From CAZVFX01 sp964626565 (GTDB taxonomy: Bacteria; Myxococcota_A; UBA9042; CAIXZC01): 46,746 bases of DNA. Positions 6,869-15,011 of this stretch are shown here, piece after piece. The notes beneath the pieces are model-generated. The model saw only the letters and a program-made list of their open reading frames with translations. It searched no databases and was not told the DNA's origin. The stretch is from positions 1 to 46,746 of the forward strand of contig CAZVFX010000053.1 in assembly GCA_964626565.1 (NCBI GenBank), given 5' to 3'. Each line of letters opens with the position of its first letter. Position 1 is the stretch's first letter. Made by a program: the position numbers and the translations under genes.

Positions 6869-8725
6869 ATGCCGCTCCGTATTCTACTGCTGCTGCTAAC
6901 TCTCACCGCGGCCGCAGCCCCTTCTCATGCAGAAGAGATCTACCTCACCCATTACCTCCTTGACCAACTGGATGAAGCAGTAATTGAAGTCAAGGACTCC
7001 AGGCGCGGCCAACTCCCTTCCGACCGCTACTTCCAACCCTATTACCACTCCACGGCCAGGGAGGAAGTCCGCAAATACCACGCCCGGGTCATAGTTCATG
7101 AAAAAGGGGACGGCATACGGGACATGCGGGACGCGCTGACGCTGCCCGTGCCCGCTACCGCTACCTTCGCACTGCCGGAAGGGGAAGGGCGTTTCCTGCT
7201 CTTCTCCCCCCTCTCTCTCGACCTCAAAAGAAAGGGTAGAGGCGTGGTAACCACGGTGGTCTGCACGGACCAGCAACGCGAGCGCATCCTGTGGCAGGAT
7301 GAGACCAAGGCCATGACTCCTTCCAGGGTGCCGGCCTGGCCTGCCTCGGTTCGACTCCCCCTTCCGGACTGGTGTGAAGCGGTCCGTTTCTCAGCCGGAA
7401 CCGGCCCCGACACCAAGGCTGGAAAGCTGGTGACCGCCTGGGACAGGCCCCGGATCGAGCAGCCGGGAGAGACACAGGAGAAATCCCGCTACAACGTTCT
7501 GTTCATCGTCGTCGATGCATTGCGCTCCGACGTGGTTGGAGTCCATCGCACCGCGTTCCCCACGGTCTCCCCGGCCATGGACGAATTGGAGCAAAGCGGC
7601 ACCACCTTTCCCAACGGCTTCGCCAACGGCAACACCACTTTGCTGTCCATGAACACCATGCTGCTCGGCACCCACCCGAGAGCGTTGGGCTTCCTCACCC
7701 TTAGATGGGCCGGTACAGACCGCCGGCAGTGGTTCTATGACCAGGAACCGCCCTACCTGACCCTGCTCCTGCACAGGGCCGGTTACGTCGCCTATGGCGC
7801 CACCCACAATCACCTCTACTTCCCCGGCTACAAGTACGGAGTTGACCCCGGCTTCGATGTCCTTCAGGACTGCTCCAGGGACACCCGGGACCACCCGATA
7901 CTCACAGCGCGAACCGTGCGCTTCATGGAGGAAAACCGCCACCGCCGCTTCCTGGCCCAGGTCAACCTCATCGGCCCCCATCAGCCTTACACGCCGCCCC
8001 CCGAGTGCCGGGAGCGGGCCAGGGAAGCCCTGAAGGGCCTGGACGTCATGTACGACCCGAATTACCTCGGAGAGGTGTGTTGGGTGGACCAGCACGTGCG
8101 GTTGCTCGTTGAGGCCCTTGATGAGCTGGGCCTCAGGGAATCGACCCTGGTGGTTCTCACCGCGGATCACGGAGAGGTGATGGACCCTCTCCACGACTGC
8201 CACTCCGCACGGGATTCACGCCGCTGCCGGTACCTGCACGGCCTCACCCTTTTTGACGAGGAGATCAACGTCCCGATCATGTTCTCACTGCCGGGGCTCA
8301 TTAAACCCGGCCAGGTGGCCCCCGACGTCGCACAGCACGTGGACATCGTGCCCACGCTCCTCGACCTGCTCGGCATTGCCCGGGACCAACGAATGACCGG
8401 CCGCAGTCTGGCCGGCGTGCTCACCGATGGCGAACGGCTGGAAGAGGTGCCGGTCTTTGCCGAACGGTGGGTCTCGCGGACTCTCCGCACCCTTAAATAC
8501 AAGCTCATCTTCCACACCCGGAAAGATGACGTCTGCCCCAAGGTGGCCGCAGAGGTGTGCAAGTCTCGACACTGGGTCGAACTGTACGACGTGCAGAACG
8601 ACCCGGAGGAAAGGGTCGAAATCTCCCGCGAACTGCCCGGTGTCGTCAAGGAAATGGAGGAAAAACTGGAGGAGATGCGCGCCCTCTTCTATCAACAATC
8701 GGGCGGCGACGGACCCAATCCCTGA
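6869..8725 (+). CDS. Sulfatase-fold (alkaline phosphatase superfamily) protein with Thr at the nucleophile position
   Basis: This 618-aa exported protein starts with a signal peptide (MPLRILLLLLTLTAAAAPSHA). Residues 22-205 are an unrecognised N-terminal domain. From about 207 the sulfatase domain begins: VVDALRSD with metal ligand Asp216, HQPYTPP near 371-377 and TADHGEVMD with Asp433-His434. True sulfatases carry C/S-x-P-S-R, whose Cys/Ser becomes formylglycine. Here the aligned stretch reads TLLSMNTMLLG, with Thr257 at the nucleophile position and no Pro or Arg. That fits transferases of the superfamily that use Thr (phosphoethanolamine or phosphoglycerol transferases) better than a sulfatase, but these are usually membrane-anchored and this one is not obviously so. 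The substrate is unknown. The gene stands alone, without a clear ribosome site. Confidence 0.75.
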   Translation: MPLRILLLLLTLTAAAAPSHAEEIYLTHYLLDQLDEAVIEVKDSRRGQLPSDRYFQPYYHSTAREEVRKYHARVIVHEKGDGIRDMRDALTLPVPATATFALPEGEGRFLLFSPLSLDLKRKGRGVVTTVVCTDQQRERILWQDETKAMTPSRVPAWPASVRLPLPDWCEAVRFSAGTGPDTKAGKLVTAWDRPRIEQPGETQEKSRYNVLFIVVDALRSDVVGVHRTAFPTVSPAMDELEQSGTTFPNGFANGNTTLLSMNTMLLGTHPRALGFLTLRWAGTDRRQWFYDQEPPYLTLLLHRAGYVAYGATHNHLYFPGYKYGVDPGFDVLQDCSRDTRDHPILTARTVRFMEENRHRRFLAQVNLIGPHQPYTPPPECRERAREALKGLDVMYDPNYLGEVCWVDQHVRLLVEALDELGLRESTLVVLTADHGEVMDPLHDCHSARDSRRCRYLHGLTLFDEEINVPIMFSLPGLIKPGQVAPDVAQHVDIVPTLLDLLGIARDQRMTGRSLAGVLTDGERLEEVPVFAERWVSRTLRTLKYKLIFHTRKDDVCPKVAAEVCKSRHWVELYDVQNDPEERVEISRELPGVVKEMEEKLEEMRALFYQQSGGDGPNP

Positions 8726-8773
8726 CGCCTTCTTTTCTATTTACAAAGTAACTCTGCCCTGATAGACTCCCAT

Positions 8774-8822
8774 CTCTACATGTTATATCGGATCAAGTGT
8801 TACGATCCGCGCACGTGTAGAG
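8774..8822 (+). promoter_or_regulatory. Two-tier inverted repeat in the gyrB leader
   Basis: CTCTACATGT (8774-8783) pairs with ACGTGTAGAG (8813-8822) with one mismatch. Inside it CGGATC (8789-8794) pairs perfectly with GATCCG (8804-8809). The structure ends 28 nt before the gyrB start. It could be an operator or an RNA hairpin controlling gyrB. TTATAT between the arms (8783-8788) could serve as a -10 element. Confidence 0.5.
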
Positions 8823-8850
8823 GGTGAAAGACAAGCGGCGGAGCAAGGCA

Positions 8851-11331
8851 ATGACAGAAGAAGAGAAGAAACTGGAAGGGGAACCGGAAGGAGACGAGGT
8901 ACTCTCCGAGATTACCGGCGAAGAGGACTACACTGCCAGCAGCATCAAGGTGCTCAAGGGCCTTGATGCGGTACGCAAACGTCCCGGTATGTACATCGGC
9001 GATACCGATGACGGCTCGGGGCTCCACCACATGATTTTCGAAGTGGTGGATAACTCCATCGACGAAGCGTTGGCCGGGCATTGCGACAAGATCGACATCG
9101 CGGTACACGGCGACAACTCGGTGACCGTCTCGGACAACGGCCGGGGTATCCCGGTGGATATCCACGAGGAGACGGGGCGACCGGCGGCCGAGGTGGTGAT
9201 GACCGAACTCCACGCAGGCGGCAAGTTCGATGACAACTCCTACAAAGTTTCGGGCGGTCTCCACGGCGTGGGCGTGTCAGTTGTAAACGCGCTTTCGGAA
9301 TGGCTACGGCTGGAGATCTGCCGGGATAGCAAGGTGTGGTACCAGGAGTACACTCATGGCAAACCGAGCACCGACTTCAAGGTGGTAGGAAAAACCGGCC
9401 GCTCGGGGACCAAGGTGACGTTTTCCCCCAACCCGGAAGTGTTCTCCAATATCGAGTTCTCATTCGACGTGCTCAGCCAGCGGCTCCGTGAGCTGGCGTT
9501 CCTCAATCCCGGCCTTACCATCGATCTGGAGATGGAAGCCACCGGCAAGCAGACTTCGTTTCACTATGAGGGCGGCATCGCCAGCTTCGTGGAGCTGTTG
9601 AGCCGCACCAAGGCTCCCCTTCACCCCGCCCCCATTTACATCCATTCCGAGAAAGACCTGGTGCAGGTCGAGGTCGCGCTGCAGTGGAACAACTCGTTCC
9701 AGGAGCAGGTATACGTCTTCACCAACAACATCCGCAACCGGGACGGCGGAACCCACATGTCGGGGCTAAGGGCCGCGCTGACCCGCACGATCAACACCTA
9801 CGCGTCGTCCACCAACCTGTTGAAGAACGTTGGCGGCTTATCCGGAGACGACGCCCGGGAAGGACTGATTTGCATTTTGTCGGTGAAGATGCCGGATCCG
9901 AAGTTCTCCTCCCAGACCAAGGACAAGCTGGTCTCCAGCGAAGTAAAGGGGGCGGTGGAAGGGGTCGTCAATGAAAAACTCAGCGAGTTTTTCGACGAGA
10001 ACCCCAACGAGGCCAAGCAGATCATCGGCAAGTGCGCCGACGCTGCCCGGGCCCGGGAAGCCGCGCGCCGGGCGAGGGAGATGATACGGCGCAAGGGGGC
10101 CCTGGATACGGCCAGCCTGCCCGGCAAGTTGGCAGACTGTCAGGAGCGCGACCCGGAGGCCGCTGAGATCTTCATCGTCGAGGGTGACTCGGCGGGCGGT
10201 TCGGCCAAGCAGGGCCGGGACCGCCGCACTCAGGCGATCCTGCCGTTACGGGGCAAAATCCTCAACGTGGAAAAAGCCCGCTTCGACAAGATCCTGAAGA
10301 GCGAGGCAATCGCCACCATGATCACCGCGCTCGGCACCGGAATCGGACCCGAGAGTTTCGATATCTCGAAATTGAGATATCACAAAGTAATCATCATGAC
10401 TGACGCCGACGTAGACGGACACCACATCCGAACGCTGCTCATGACTTTCTACGTCAGGCAGATGCCGGAAATCCTGGAGCGGGGCTACCTCTACATCGCC
10501 CAGCCGCCGCTGTATAAGGTCAAGAAAGGGAAGAAGGAACGCTACCTCATGGATGAGGAATCCCTGCAGCAGCATCTCCTCGAATCGGGAATCGACGGCG
10601 TGAAACTCGTTGCGGGCAACGGCCAGACAACCACCCGGGACGAAGCGCTCATGGACCTGGTGGCCAACGTCAGGCAGTACCAGGAATGGATCGCTCCGTT
10701 TGACCGCAAGATGGACGTCCGCATCGTCGACTCCATGCTGTCCTCCACCGACCTGAACGTTTCCGACCTGGAAAACCAGGAGCAACTTACCGAGGGGCTG
10801 GGCACTGTTGAGCTCTACCTCCAGCAAAACTACCCCGAAATTTTCCCCTTCGCCTTCACCATGGAAGACGACGAGGAGCACGAGTGCCTGAAAGTCATTG
10901 CCAACACCGTTTCCAAGGGGGTCCAGAAACAGACGGTAGTCGACATCGGGCTTCTCAATGCCCCCATGTACCGGCGGCTGAGGCAACTGGCAGGCGATCT
11001 GAAGAAACTGGGCGGCCCTCCCTATGTGTTGCAGGACAAAAACGACAACACCGTCTCCGAACTGTCCACTCTCGAAGCGACTGTGGAACGCCTCATGGAG
11101 TTTGTGCGCAAGGGACAAACCATCCAGCGCTACAAAGGTCTGGGCGAGATGAACCCGGACCAACTCTGGGAAACCACCATGGACCCGAAGACCCGGACTC
11201 TGCTCAAGGTCAAGATCGAGGATGCGGTTGAGGCGGACCAGCTCTTTACCGTGCTCATGGGAGACGAAGTGGAACCGCGGCGTGATTTCATCATGGAAAA
11301 TGCGCTGAACGTCTCCAACCTCGACATCTGA
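8851..11331 (+). CDS. gyrB: DNA gyrase subunit B
   Basis: GyrB is the ATPase subunit of DNA gyrase and drives negative supercoiling with GyrA (17329-19947, opposite strand). The GHKL ATPase domain is at the N-terminus (EVVDNSIDEA, DNGRGIPVD, GGLHGVGVSVVNALS). The TOPRIM domain is in the second half (EGDSAGGSAKQGRDR, PLRGKILNVEKAR, TDADVDGHHIRTLL) and the C-terminal gyrase motif is QRYKGLGEMNP. At 826 aa it has the roughly 170-residue insertion between TOPRIM and tail known from Gram-negative GyrB. ATG 8851 (GGAG 7 nt upstream) is preferred to a GTG at 8824, which would add nine basic residues inside the leader. It is not adjacent to gyrA or recF, unlike in many genomes. Confidence 0.95.
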   Translation: MTEEEKKLEGEPEGDEVLSEITGEEDYTASSIKVLKGLDAVRKRPGMYIGDTDDGSGLHHMIFEVVDNSIDEALAGHCDKIDIAVHGDNSVTVSDNGRGIPVDIHEETGRPAAEVVMTELHAGGKFDDNSYKVSGGLHGVGVSVVNALSEWLRLEICRDSKVWYQEYTHGKPSTDFKVVGKTGRSGTKVTFSPNPEVFSNIEFSFDVLSQRLRELAFLNPGLTIDLEMEATGKQTSFHYEGGIASFVELLSRTKAPLHPAPIYIHSEKDLVQVEVALQWNNSFQEQVYVFTNNIRNRDGGTHMSGLRAALTRTINTYASSTNLLKNVGGLSGDDAREGLICILSVKMPDPKFSSQTKDKLVSSEVKGAVEGVVNEKLSEFFDENPNEAKQIIGKCADAARAREAARRAREMIRRKGALDTASLPGKLADCQERDPEAAEIFIVEGDSAGGSAKQGRDRRTQAILPLRGKILNVEKARFDKILKSEAIATMITALGTGIGPESFDISKLRYHKVIIMTDADVDGHHIRTLLMTFYVRQMPEILERGYLYIAQPPLYKVKKGKKERYLMDEESLQQHLLESGIDGVKLVAGNGQTTTRDEALMDLVANVRQYQEWIAPFDRKMDVRIVDSMLSSTDLNVSDLENQEQLTEGLGTVELYLQQNYPEIFPFAFTMEDDEEHECLKVIANTVSKGVQKQTVVDIGLLNAPMYRRLRQLAGDLKKLGGPPYVLQDKNDNTVSELSTLEATVERLMEFVRKGQTIQRYKGLGEMNPDQLWETTMDPKTRTLLKVKIEDAVEADQLFTVLMGDEVEPRRDFIMENALNVSNLDI

Positions 11332-11336
11332 CGTCG

Positions 11337-12011
11337 GTGGAATACCAGAAATACCTCAACGACATTGAACGATTCTTCTGCCTGGTGCGGGCGTCGGGCT
11401 TTGCGCTGTCGCCCCGGGATTCGGAGAAGGTGCGCCAGTGGTACGTCAAAGGGGTCCCCATTCGGGTGATCCTGGACGGCATCGTCAAAGGCGCCCGGGA
11501 GTTCCGCTTCAAGGCCGCACCAGGGGAGGTGCTGCCCCACCACCTGTCCTTCTACTCTCACTTCATCGGCGGAGCCGTGCGCAACTTCCGGCGGGAGCCG
11601 CCGTCGGAAGCCCCTGCTGCCCGACCGGACGATGCCACGCCCGAACTCCAGCCGATTCTAAAGCACCTCCTCGCCGAAATCGAACTGCTTTGTGTCAAAG
11701 AAGAACGCCAGGTCGAAGCCCGGGCATTGGATAAACTCAAAACCGAGATGGAAGCGCTGGCGGTGCGCGCGGTGGAGCAAAAGCTCGACGAGCAGGCGCT
11801 GGCCTACCGGGTACAAGTGCTTGACGAGAATACCCTGTCCTTCTATGATGGAATACTGGAAGAAGGCACCCGGGCCGAGTTGAGGGCCAGGGCGGCCAGA
11901 GAGGTTAGTGGGACCGCAGGGCTATCTGCACGAGCCTTGCAAAGGAGACGAGACGCCCGCTTCCAGGCTCTCTTGCGGGAACGGCTCGGCCTCTTGGACC
12001 TGGTGCAATGA
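11337..12011 (+). CDS. Conserved-looking hypothetical protein coupled to a DnaC-like ATPase
   Basis: The 224-aa product is not recognised. The N-terminal 80 residues (YQKYLNDIERFFCLVRASGF, then a segment ending in HHLSFYSHFIGG) look like a compact helical domain. The middle is Pro/Ala-rich and the C-terminal half (about 105-215) is charged and helical, probably coiled coil. It has no signal peptide. GTG 11337 lies 5 nt after the gyrB stop without a good ribosome site, so coupling to gyrB is likely. Its end overlaps the next gene by 4 nt (ATGA). Sitting between gyrB and a helicase-loader-like ATPase, it could be a primosome partner comparable in role to DnaD or DnaB of Firmicutes; this is inferred from position only. 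Confidence 0.65.
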   Translation: MEYQKYLNDIERFFCLVRASGFALSPRDSEKVRQWYVKGVPIRVILDGIVKGAREFRFKAAPGEVLPHHLSFYSHFIGGAVRNFRREPPSEAPAARPDDATPELQPILKHLLAEIELLCVKEERQVEARALDKLKTEMEALAVRAVEQKLDEQALAYRVQVLDENTLSFYDGILEEGTRAELRARAAREVSGTAGLSARALQRRRDARFQALLRERLGLLDLVQ

Positions 12012-12841
12012 GCGAAACCATGGAAACTTCTACCGACTGCCGGATGTGCGAGGGCAGCCTCTACCGTATTGACGCCAGCGGCACCTTTGCGGCTGCGACC
12101 AGGTGCGAGTGCGCCTCCCCGTGCGCCCAATGCGGAGGCGCAAGCGTGGTGGTGAGCTTCGATGGAGAGTCTTCCTTCGCCGAGCCTTGTGGCTGTACAG
12201 CACTCGAACGGCGCATCAGGCTGTACAACGAAGCGTGCCTGCCTTCCAAGTTCGCAAACAAGTGGATCGAAGACCTGGACGACCGGGATCACACTCAGAA
12301 GGAAGCCAAGTACGCGTTGCTGGCCCATCAGGACTCCTTCGACCGTAGCGGCCGGGGATTCCTGCTCTGGGGCAAGCCCGGGGTAGGAAAAACCCACCTC
12401 TTGTGTGGGCTTGTCGGCTATCTCACCCTCGAAATGGGTGTGTCTGCACGTTACGTCGATTTCATGCAACTCCTTTACGACCTGAAAAAAGCCTACTCCG
12501 AGGGCAAGTGGGACAGCGACCTCGTGTTTCCCCTCCTGGAGGTCGATGTTCTCGTAATTGACGAACTCGGGAAGGGTAAAAACTCCGACTGGGAGCTTAC
12601 CATTCTCGACGAACTCATCTCCGCCCGCTACAACTCCCGGAAGACCATACACTGCACCACCAACTACTCCCCGGATGGAACGGAAACCGGAGTCGCACCG
12701 GTGGTGGAAGGGGGGCTCAGGCTACCGACATCGTTGAGAGAAAGGCTGGGAGACCGTATCTTCTCCAGGCTCAACGAAATGTGCCAATTCTTCCTCGTGG
12801 ATGGAGAGGACTTCCGCCGTAAAGCTCAGCGCAGGTTCTAA
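12008..12841 (+). CDS. DnaC/DnaI/IstB-like AAA+ ATPase with N-terminal Cys cluster (candidate helicase loader)
   Basis: This 277-aa protein has eight cysteines in its first 63 residues (C11, C14, C33, C35, C39, C42, C61, C63), arranged like a zinc-binding module. An AAA+ domain follows: Walker A GKPGVGKT (122-129), Walker B VLVIDE (181-186), a sensor TTN near 217-219 and RLGDRIFSRL near 246-255 with a candidate arginine finger. This is the plan of helicase loaders DnaI and DnaC and of IstB. No IS21 transposase or inverted repeats flank it, and it sits after gyrB near the probable origin, so a housekeeping loader of the replicative helicase is more likely than a transposon ATPase. It is coupled to the upstream gene by an ATGA overlap. 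Confidence 0.8.
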   Translation: MSETMETSTDCRMCEGSLYRIDASGTFAAATRCECASPCAQCGGASVVVSFDGESSFAEPCGCTALERRIRLYNEACLPSKFANKWIEDLDDRDHTQKEAKYALLAHQDSFDRSGRGFLLWGKPGVGKTHLLCGLVGYLTLEMGVSARYVDFMQLLYDLKKAYSEGKWDSDLVFPLLEVDVLVIDELGKGKNSDWELTILDELISARYNSRKTIHCTTNYSPDGTETGVAPVVEGGLRLPTSLRERLGDRIFSRLNEMCQFFLVDGEDFRRKAQRRF

Positions 12842-12848
12842 CTGATAC

Positions 12849-12877
12849 GTCATCCTGAGCCACGTCGAAGGATCCCG
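12849..12877 (+). repeat. Interspersed repeat, copy 3
   Basis: This is the third copy, 8 nt after the ATPase stop codon. Its core differs from copy 1 by CCAC for CGAA, while GTCGAAGGATC is intact. It keeps the orientation and the position just after a gene shared with the other two copies. Confidence 0.65.
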
Positions 12878-12975
12878 CTGTTTTTTTGCATTGAATTGCC
12901 GTCCGATATCTGGCATTCTTACCCCTCTTGTTGAGAACCGATGTTGTCTATTTGAGCAGAATTGAGGTGATACCG

Positions 12976-14220
12976 ATGAAAAGAGCATTGGCACTGATTC
13001 TCGTCGCAGCTGTCCTCGCCTGGACCACCGGGTGCCGCCAGCCCAAGAAAGTGCTGACGGAGTTGGACAAGCAGCAGGTGAAAGATAACGTGCTGGGACA
13101 GGCTCCGGCCGGACCCGGCGTCGTGGCGCTGAACGCCAACTTCGAAGACCAGGTGACGTTGCTGTCCTACTCGGTGAACAAGCAGAGGGTCAAGCCGGGG
13201 GACGCCATTGCGCTGACTCTCTACTGGCAGTCGGTGGCCCAGGTCTCCGGCGACTTCAAGATCTTCGTCCACCTCGACTCATCCCGCGCGCGCAAAACCT
13301 ATGACCACTATGCCATCAACGGATTATACCCCACCGCCAACTGGGTTCCGGGTGAGATAATCAAAGACGAATTGATGCTGCAGATCGACCAGAACTTCCC
13401 TACCGGGCCGGCCAAATTGTGGATCGGGTTCTTCGACGCTACGGCATGGAAGACGGCCAAAGAGAACAAGCGTCTCAAAGTAACCTCGGCCGGCAACGGC
13501 CGCGCCGACAAGGGAGGACGCCTGCTGGTCACCTCGTTTATGGTGGGCGACATCGAAGATAAGAACCTCAAGGCAAAGAAGATCGCGGACAAGATCACGG
13601 TGGACGGCAACCTGGATGAAGCCGCATGGAAGCAGGCCTTGCTCGACGGCGGCAAGTTCTACGCACCGGAAGGGAAGGGACTTCCCGCCGGCGTAGAGGT
13701 GAAAGCGGGCATGCTGTTCGACGATGCCAACCTGTACATTGCCTACAAGGTCGGCGACAACGACCTGCAGACCCCGTACAAGACCAGGGACGCCACTTTG
13801 TGGAGCGGCGGCAAGAAGGGCGCCTCCGATGTCGTGGAGCTGTTCCTTGACCCCGATGGCGATGGCAAGAACTACCTGGAACTCCAGGTTTCCCCCGCCG
13901 GTATGATTTTCGATGCCGTCTTCACCTCCTATCGCTCCCCCGCCTGGAAGAAGGCTTCCGAATTCAACATGGACTTCCAGCACAAGGTCGTAGTGGACGG
14001 TACGCTCAACGACTCCAAACCAGACAAAGGGTACACGGTTGAGATCGCCATCCCCTGGAACCAGCTTCCGGGAATGGACAAGGTCCCCGCACCCTCGCAG
14101 TCGTTCAAACTGAACTTCTTCCGCCTCTCCAACTCCGGCCCGTGGGCCGCCGCATGGTCGCCGGTTGGCAACGACTTCCACGACTTCTCCCTGGCAGGCA
14201 CCGTAACCTTCGGCCAGTAG
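12976..14220 (+). CDS. Lipoprotein with C-terminal CBM9-like domain
   Basis: The start is at 12976, with GAGGTGA 5 nt upstream. The 414-aa product begins with a lipoprotein signal ending T-T-G-C (Cys20). Residues about 45-180 form an unrecognised beta-rich domain (YSVNKQRVKPGDAIALTLYW, then KIFVHLD), similar in style to domains seen in periplasmic glycan-related proteins. Residues about 195-410 match the carbohydrate-binding module family 9 / DOMON-like fold: ITVDGNLDEAAWKQA at the start, DDANLYIAYKV, VVELFLDPDGDG and YTVEIAIPWNQL. Such domains bind reducing sugar ends in xylanases but also occur in many lipoproteins of unknown role. Glycan binding at the cell surface is a reasonable inference. 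Confidence 0.75.
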   Translation: MKRALALILVAAVLAWTTGCRQPKKVLTELDKQQVKDNVLGQAPAGPGVVALNANFEDQVTLLSYSVNKQRVKPGDAIALTLYWQSVAQVSGDFKIFVHLDSSRARKTYDHYAINGLYPTANWVPGEIIKDELMLQIDQNFPTGPAKLWIGFFDATAWKTAKENKRLKVTSAGNGRADKGGRLLVTSFMVGDIEDKNLKAKKIADKITVDGNLDEAAWKQALLDGGKFYAPEGKGLPAGVEVKAGMLFDDANLYIAYKVGDNDLQTPYKTRDATLWSGGKKGASDVVELFLDPDGDGKNYLELQVSPAGMIFDAVFTSYRSPAWKKASEFNMDFQHKVVVDGTLNDSKPDKGYTVEIAIPWNQLPGMDKVPAPSQSFKLNFFRLSNSGPWAAAWSPVGNDFHDFSLAGTVTFGQ

Positions 14221-14228
14221 CACCGGCA

Positions 14229-15011
14229 ATGAGCCACGAAAGCAAAGGCGACCCCACCGACCGTCTCCTCGCCATAATGGCTCGCCTGAGAGACGCCGAC
14301 GGATGCCCCTGGGACCGGGAGCAGACACTCAAGACACTGAAGCCGTTCCTCGTGGAAGAGACCTACGAAGTCCTCGACGCCATCGATTCCGGTGAACCCT
14401 CCCGCCTCAAAAACGAATTGGGTGACGTGCTCCTGCAAATCGTCTTCCAGAGCCAGATCGCGGCAGAGAAGGGATGGTTCGAGTTCAGCGACGTCGCGAG
14501 AGCCATTGCGGACAAACTGGTGCGCCGGCATCCTCACGTCTTCGGCGACGAGTCCGTGACAACCGCTGACGAGGTGGTTGAAACCTGGGAGCGGGTAAAG
14601 GAAAAAGAAGGGGACGGGGGGCTGTTGGAAGGTGTTCCCCGGCATATGCCCGCGCTCCAAAAAGCCTATCGCGTTTCCCAGAAGGTCTCCCGGGTCGGGT
14701 TCGACTGGCCTGACGTCTCCGGACTGCTGGACAAGATCGCCGAAGAAGCGAAGGAGCTCGTGGAGGCAAAGGAAGAGCGGGACGTCAAGGCCGAGTTGGG
14801 CGACGTGCTGTTCGCAATGAGCAATCTCGCCCGGCATCTCCACATTGACCCTGAAGAGGCTCTGCAGGAGGCCAACGACAGGTTCATCAGTCGTTTTTCC
14901 CACGTCGAGAAGGAACTTACCGGTAACGGGGGCTCGCTGAAAGAAACCCCGCTGGAGGAAATGGAACGGCTCTGGGCGGAGGCCAAGGAAATTGAGCGCA
15001 GGCAACGATAG
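14229..15011 (+). CDS. mazG: Nucleoside triphosphate pyrophosphohydrolase MazG
   Basis: MazG hydrolyses (d)NTPs to monophosphates and pyrophosphate, clearing abnormal nucleotides. The 260-aa protein has the two tandem MazG domains: the first with LRDADGCPWDREQT and EETYEVLDAI...NELGDVLLQIV, the second with KIAEEAKELVEA and ELGDVLFAMSNLARHL. The EExxE and ExxD metal-binding helices are intact. The ATG at 14229 lies 8 nt after the preceding stop and agrees with the family's usual N-terminus; an upstream in-frame ATG at 14142 lies inside the lipoprotein gene and is rejected. The 3' end overlaps murJ by about 20 nt. Confidence 0.92.
   Translation: MSHESKGDPTDRLLAIMARLRDADGCPWDREQTLKTLKPFLVEETYEVLDAIDSGEPSRLKNELGDVLLQIVFQSQIAAEKGWFEFSDVARAIADKLVRRHPHVFGDESVTTADEVVETWERVKEKEGDGGLLEGVPRHMPALQKAYRVSQKVSRVGFDWPDVSGLLDKIAEEAKELVEAKEERDVKAELGDVLFAMSNLARHLHIDPEEALQEANDRFISRFSHVEKELTGNGGSLKETPLEEMERLWAEAKEIERRQR

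Noticed and set aside
12008..12841. IS21 element (IstB)
   Set aside because: No IstA transposase or terminal repeats are seen, and the gene is coupled to a non-transposon gene after gyrB.
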